Positions 34,975-40,248 of a DNA stretch of 40,248 nt are shown piece after piece (the stretch's first letter is position 1; every line of letters starts with the position of its first letter). Origin of the DNA: Photobacterium lucens (GTDB lineage: Bacteria > Pseudomonadota > Gammaproteobacteria > Enterobacterales > Vibrionaceae); NCBI RefSeq assembly GCF_009873615.1, contig NZ_SSMG01000288.1:1-40248 (forward strand), written 5' to 3'. Under the pieces are notes generated by a model. The model was not told the origin of the DNA, did not search any database, and saw only the letters and a list, made by a program, of their open reading frames with translations. Made by a program: the position numbers and the translations under genes.

Positions 34975-35379
34975 ATGACGACGGCAACTCTGTTTCCGCC
35001 TCATGGGCGTTTAATGACAAAATTAACTGCATTAGGACCTTATTTACGAGAAAAAAAATCACAAGAAGGTTACTTTTTCTTTGATTGTTTAGCGAGCTGT
35101 GTGAATGCAGACAAAGAGCCTGAAGAGCGTGAATTTTGGGGCTGGTGGTTGGTATTAACCGCGACCGATAACGGCTTTGAATACAGCTATGACTTTGGGC
35201 GTTATGATCTTAGTGGTGAATGGAACGAAGGCAAATTACCCGCTAAACACAAAGATGCGGTGATGAAAACCTTGGTCGATTTCCACGAAAAGTTAACACC
35301 TTTTATTGTTGATGAGTGCCAATTAACACTTTCAGCGTCTTCTAATTTAACGCAAACTCAATTAACCGAATTGGCATAA
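34975..35379 (+). CDS. crl: Sigma factor-binding protein Crl
   Basis: Binds the stationary-phase sigma factor RpoS and promotes its assembly into RNA polymerase holoenzyme. About 134 residues. Family marks: LTALGPYLREKK, GYFFFDCLASCVN, EEREFWGWWLVLT, GFEYSYDFGRYD and a C-terminal FHEKLTPFI. I use the ATG at 34975 (MTTATLFPPHGRLM). Upstream in-frame ATG and TTG codons would add seven or fewer residues; none has a strong SD, so the start is uncertain by a few codons. It lies 260 bp after frsA and upstream of proBA, the same neighbourhood (crl near proBA) as in enteric bacteria. Confidence 0.93.
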   Translation: MTTATLFPPHGRLMTKLTALGPYLREKKSQEGYFFFDCLASCVNADKEPEEREFWGWWLVLTATDNGFEYSYDFGRYDLSGEWNEGKLPAKHKDAVMKTLVDFHEKLTPFIVDECQLTLSASSNLTQTQLTELA

Positions 35380-35398
35380 ATAAAGTTAGATATTTTAT

Positions 35399-35429
35399 AA
35401 AACCCATAAGATAGCTTATGGGTTTTTTT
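35399..35429 (+). terminator. Intrinsic terminator of crl
   Basis: A perfect 11-bp stem (AAACCCATAAG at 35400-35410, complement at 35415-35425) with a 4-nt loop and a T run. Confidence 0.92.
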
Positions 35430-35632
35430 GTGTCTTTTTTTTACAAATTGTTGTTTGAGACAACGGAATTTACTGGCCTTGATGTATTTTTGTGTAATTT
35501 ATGGGCGTTTCAGTGTGTTAATTAAATATTTGCCCATTTATATTTATTTCGTAACGGTTTTTCTCTTGTGCTTTGTCAGCGGTATTGATAAAACAAAGTA
35601 CTTTTTATTTCTTTTTATTTTGTTTGATCCCC

Positions 35633-36787
35633 ATGGCAGATACCAAAAATACCAATGCTCGAGAGCAAGACCTTGCAGCATCTGCTGCATCACAAACAAT
35701 TGTTGTTAAATTGGGCACCAGCGTTCTAACTGGCGGTACGCTAAAGTTAGATCGTGCTCATATGGTTGAGCTTGTCCGTCAATGTGCGATGCTTCGTCGC
35801 CAAGGACATAAAGTGATTATCGTGACTTCTGGCGCAATTGCGGCAGGCCGCGAGCATTTAGGTTACCCCGAACTGCCCAAAACAATGGCAAGTAAGCAAT
35901 TGCTTGCTGCTGTTGGTCAAGGTCGTTTGATCCAAGAATGGGAAACCTTGTTTGGTATCTATGGGATCAACATCGGTCAAATGTTGTTAACTCGTGCTGA
36001 TTTGAATGACCGTGAGCGTTACTTGAATGCTCGTGACATGATCGTTGCACTATTAGATAACGGCATTGTTCCTGTTGTGAATGAAAACGATGCGGTTGCG
36101 ACAACTGAAATTAAAGTCGGTGATAACGATAACTTATCAGCACTTGTGGGTATTTTAGGTGGCGCAGATAAACTGTTATTAATGACAGATCAACCGGGTT
36201 TATTTACTGCAGATCCTCGTAGTAATCCTGATGCTGAATTGATCCGTGAAGTGCATACGATTGATGAGACATTACGTAAACTAGCTGGTGGTAGTGTAGG
36301 CGGTTTAGGTACTGGCGGTATGGCAACCAAGCTGCAAGCGGCAGATGTTGCGCGTCGTGCGGGTATTGAAGTGATCATTGCTGCTGGTCGTCGCCCTGAT
36401 GTGATCATTGAACTAGCGGAAGGTAAATCTGTAGGTACACGTTTCTTACCATTGGAGTCACCACTAGAAAGCCGTAAACGTTGGATTTTGGCTGGTCCTC
36501 CTCCAGCGGGTGATATTGTGATTGATGACGGCGCTGTCACTGCTGTGCAACAACGAGGCAGTAGTTTACTTGCGAAAGGGATCACCATGGTAAAAGGTGA
36601 CTTTGAGCGTGGTGAAGTTGTGCGTATCTTTGATAAAGATAATAACCTATTAGCACGTGGTATTTGCCGTTACTCAAGTGTCGATATGGCAAAAATTGCA
36701 GGTAAGCACAGCCAAGACATTCATCAAGTATTAGGCTATGAATATGGTCACGTGGCGATCCATCGTGATGATATGGTAGTGATTTAA
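35633..36787 (+). CDS. proB: Glutamate 5-kinase
   Basis: First step of proline synthesis: ATP-dependent phosphorylation of glutamate, normally feedback-inhibited by proline. 384 residues. An amino-acid-kinase domain ([82 protein letters not shown]) is followed by a C-terminal PUA domain (about 285-384). I choose the ATG at 35633 ([11 protein letters not shown]). No SD is visible before it (TTTGATCCCC), nor before an in-frame TTG 60 nt upstream, which would add a Phe-rich non-family stretch. It is followed by proA after 67 bp. Confidence 0.95.
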   Translation: MADTKNTNAREQDLAASAASQTIVVKLGTSVLTGGTLKLDRAHMVELVRQCAMLRRQGHKVIIVTSGAIAAGREHLGYPELPKTMASKQLLAAVGQGRLIQEWETLFGIYGINIGQMLLTRADLNDRERYLNARDMIVALLDNGIVPVVNENDAVATTEIKVGDNDNLSALVGILGGADKLLLMTDQPGLFTADPRSNPDAELIREVHTIDETLRKLAGGSVGGLGTGGMATKLQAADVARRAGIEVIIAAGRRPDVIIELAEGKSVGTRFLPLESPLESRKRWILAGPPPAGDIVIDDGAVTAVQQRGSSLLAKGITMVKGDFERGEVVRIFDKDNNLLARGICRYSSVDMAKIAGKHSQDIHQVLGYEYGHVAIHRDDMVVI

Positions 36788-36854
36788 AACGACATGTATC
36801 TATAAATACAGATAAGCATTGGCTACACGACAGGGATTATAACGAGGAATTATT

Positions 36855-38111
36855 GTGAATCTTGAATTAATGGGACAAGCAGCACAGCAAGCTGCTTTCG
36901 AGTTAGCAACAACCGCTACAGCGATTAAAAACAAAGCATTAGCTATTATTGCGGATGAATTAGAAAGTAATAAAGACATTATTTTAGCGGCAAACAAGCA
37001 AGATATTGATGCGGCTGTTGAATCAGGCATGTCTGAAGCATTAGTTGATCGTCTATTACTAAATGAGTCACGTTTAGCGGGTATCGCTAATGATGTGCGT
37101 AATGTGATTAACCTAAACGATCCTGTCGGTGCTGAGCTTGATAGCCGTGTACTTGAAAATGGTATGCGTTTAAGCCGCCGTCGTGTGCCACTTGGTGTGG
37201 TTGGCGTTATTTACGAAGCGCGTCCAAATGTAACTATTGATATTGCTGCGCTATGTTTGAAAACGGGTAACGCTAGTATTTTGCGTGGTGGTCGTGAAAC
37301 CTTTCACTCAAACATGGCATTGGTAAAAGTGATCCAAGTTGCATTAGAAAAAGCAGGCCTACCTGCATCTTCTGTGCAATACATTGAGCAGCCAGATCGT
37401 GAGCTAGTATCACAGCTACTTAAATTAGATCAGTACGTGGACATGATCATTCCTCGTGGTGGTGCGGGTTTACATAAAATGTGTAAAGAGAACAGCACTA
37501 TTCCTGTGATCATCGGTGGTTTTGGTATCAGCCATATTTATGTTGATGATAGCGCTGATCTAACACGCTCTTTAGATGTGGTTGAGAACGCAAAAGTACA
37601 ACGTCCATCAGCATGTAATGCGTTAGATACGTTACTAGTGAATGAGAAAGTAGCAGAAGCGTTTTTATCTCGTTTAGTTGAGCGTATGAATAAGGCAAAA
37701 GTAACGCTTGTTGCCGATGACACGGCTTACAACCTACTTGAAGGTAAGGCATCTTCACTGCGTAAAGTAGCGGAAGGTGACTTTGATACTGAATGGTTAA
37801 GCTACACGCTAGGCATTAAAGTTGTTAATAATGTGGATGAGGCGATTTTCCATATGCGTAAACACAATGCGAGCCACTCAGATTCGATCCTAACTAACAA
37901 CTTACAAGCAGCAGAGCGTTTCGTTAATGCGGCAGGCTCTGCGGCAGTTTATGTGAATGCGTCAACACGCTTTACTGATGGTGCGCAATTTGGTTTAGGT
38001 GCGGAAGTTGCAGTATCAACCCAGAAGCTACATGCTCGTGGTCCAATGGGCTTAGAAGAGCTAACTAGTTATAAGTGGGTGGGTGTGGCTGATTACTTAA
38101 GCCGTGCTTAA
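36855..38111 (+). CDS. proA: Gamma-glutamyl phosphate reductase
   Basis: NADPH-dependent reduction of gamma-glutamyl phosphate to glutamate semialdehyde, which cyclises on the way to proline. 418 residues of the aldehyde dehydrogenase superfamily. Marks: [40 protein letters not shown], and the catalytic cysteine in [17 protein letters not shown]. The C-terminus has [27 protein letters not shown]. The start is GTG at 36855 with GAGG 7 nt upstream. Second gene of proBA; the proB product is unstable, so co-expression is expected. Confidence 0.97.
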   Translation: MNLELMGQAAQQAAFELATTATAIKNKALAIIADELESNKDIILAANKQDIDAAVESGMSEALVDRLLLNESRLAGIANDVRNVINLNDPVGAELDSRVLENGMRLSRRRVPLGVVGVIYEARPNVTIDIAALCLKTGNASILRGGRETFHSNMALVKVIQVALEKAGLPASSVQYIEQPDRELVSQLLKLDQYVDMIIPRGGAGLHKMCKENSTIPVIIGGFGISHIYVDDSADLTRSLDVVENAKVQRPSACNALDTLLVNEKVAEAFLSRLVERMNKAKVTLVADDTAYNLLEGKASSLRKVAEGDFDTEWLSYTLGIKVVNNVDEAIFHMRKHNASHSDSILTNNLQAAERFVNAAGSAAVYVNASTRFTDGAQFGLGAEVAVSTQKLHARGPMGLEELTSYKWVGVADYLSRA

Positions 38112-38127
38112 TTGTTGATTAATATGT

Positions 38128-38169
38128 AAAAAGCTGCCAATTAGTCATTACTATTTGGTAGCTTTTTTT
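38128..38169 (+). terminator. Intrinsic terminator of proBA
   Basis: A 10-bp stem (AAGCTGCCAA at 38131-38140, TTGGTAGCTT at 38155-38164, one G-T wobble) with a 14-nt loop and a T run; the left arm is preceded by A residues. Confidence 0.85.
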
Positions 38170-38193
38170 ATGTCTGTGATATTGGCTTTTCGC

Positions 38194-38385
38194 CTAGGCT
38201 TTGTCGTCTTTATCTTGAGGTACAGAGTCTTCTTTTTTACTAAGAGGATGCTTATCGTCAAATAACTTGTGCTTTTTCTGCATGCCAATTTTCATATAAG
38301 CGGTATATTTGAGCGCGGCAATATTGCTGGCAATGACAGCAACAATAATAAAAGAAATTACCCACGGATTAAAAAGCCATTCCAT
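38194..38385 (-). CDS. Small single-span membrane protein, DUF2897-like
   Basis: 63 residues. An N-terminal membrane helix (about residues 6-26, NPWVISFIIVAVIASNIAALKY) precedes a positively charged then mixed-charge cytoplasmic tail (KKHKLFDDKHPLSKKED...). The start MEWLFNPWV and the layout fit the DUF2897 family of vibrios and relatives; the function is unknown. GAGG lies 5 nt before the ATG. It sits downstream of dapE like the small membrane protein ypfN in E. coli, but a strong terminator separates it from dapE, so it is probably a separate gene unit. No catalytic motif is present. Confidence 0.88.
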   Translation of the reverse strand: MEWLFNPWVISFIIVAVIASNIAALKYTAYMKIGMQKKHKLFDDKHPLSKKEDSVPQDKDDKA

Positions 38386-38471
38386 ATTAGCCTCACTGAT
38401 TGAGTGATAAAGAGTATTTTCAGCATATCACTGTTCTTGAGCACTTGGCTTAATATTCGTCATAAAAGAGA

Positions 38472-38522
38472 TAATAAAAAGCAGCCAGTTATTTCACTTA
38501 TGAAGAAAATAACTGGCTGCTT
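38472..38522 (-). terminator. Intrinsic terminator of yffB-dapE
   Basis: A perfect 16-bp stem (left arm 38479-38494 around AAGCAGCCAGTTATTT, right arm 38507-38522) with a 12-nt loop. The minus strand runs into five T residues. Confidence 0.92.
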
Positions 38523-38543
38523 ATGTATTTCATTGCGATGTGA

Positions 38544-40038
<1,495 letters not shown>

Positions 40039-40248
40039 AGAAGGCTCTAACTTGTTATTTTTGTGATGAATGGTCTTTTATAACGAGATTACACAATGAC
40101 CGCAAGCATTGATCCTTGGCTAAAAAGGACGGTGAATTAAAAAAGTAAAATTTAGAAATAAATTTACGGAATATTTTTACTTCTTTTTACGCTTGAGAAA
40201 GTAAAGATTGATCTGGTTTGATCGAACTCAACATAAAATTTTCTTAGC
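40039..40248. other. AT-rich end of the window, no gene seen
   Basis: About 210 bp upstream of yffB. It must hold the yffB-dapE promoter, but no convincing -35/-10 pair is evident. No partial coding region is recognisable at the window edge. Confidence 0.4.

Overview
The window reads as a chromosomal segment of a Vibrionaceae bacterium, most like Photobacterium. The gene content and order are typical of that family: pomAB next to thiI and the xseB-ispA-dxs operon, the OmpK phage-receptor porin, the six-gene Na+-pumping NADH:quinone reductase operon, FrsA and Crl. Base composition is moderately AT-rich and codon use looks uniform. I see no transposase, integrase, CRISPR array, tRNA or rRNA, so this is core chromosome. 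The species assignment is an inference from protein resemblance.

Layout. 1-4100: a stand-alone lysyl-tRNA synthetase gene and a secreted 694-residue protein of unknown function. 4161-11119: dxs, ispA and xseB on the minus strand, divergent from pomA-pomB (sodium-driven flagellar stator), then thiI. DXP made by Dxs feeds isoprenoids, thiamine and pyridoxal. 11142-15329: yajL and panE overlapping, the outer-membrane channel ompK, and ampG. 15588-18391: ppiA, yajG and rlmG on the minus strand, with bolA divergent. 18779-26288: the nqrABCDEF operon followed by its two maturation genes, apbE (FMN attachment) and nqrM (metal-site assembly). 26290-30360: a double-receiver diguanylate cyclase, the SOS polymerase dinB with a LexA box, and pepD. 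30361-33379: a 1.1-kb gap holding a small transcription unit, then a purine permease and gpt. 33454-40038: frsA, crl, proB-proA, a tiny membrane protein, and yffB-dapE.

Most striking region. Between pepD and the purine permease there is a good sigma-70-type promoter (30715-30743), two small reading frames of 31 and 29 codons, a C-rich single-stranded-looking motif and a strong intrinsic terminator (31110-31139). The 29-residue, aromatic-rich peptide plus a C-rich base-pairing segment matches the design of VcdRP, the dual-function RNA of Vibrio cholerae (29-residue VcdP acting on citrate synthase; VcdR repressing sugar-uptake mRNAs). The upstream leader carries a second small frame and a 16-bp element repeated exactly 650 bp downstream at the ribosome-binding region of the purine permease. 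I know of no description of either.

Regulatory sites seen directly: a perfect CTGT-N8-ACAG LexA box at dinB; a PurR-type operator just downstream of the permease promoter; a CRP-like site plus a PurR/CytR-like core upstream of ompK; two hairpins in the nqrA leader; an 11-bp perfect inverted repeat in front of apbE; and intrinsic terminators after most transcription units. Sodium bioenergetics (Nqr makes the sodium gradient, PomAB spends it) is the main functional theme.
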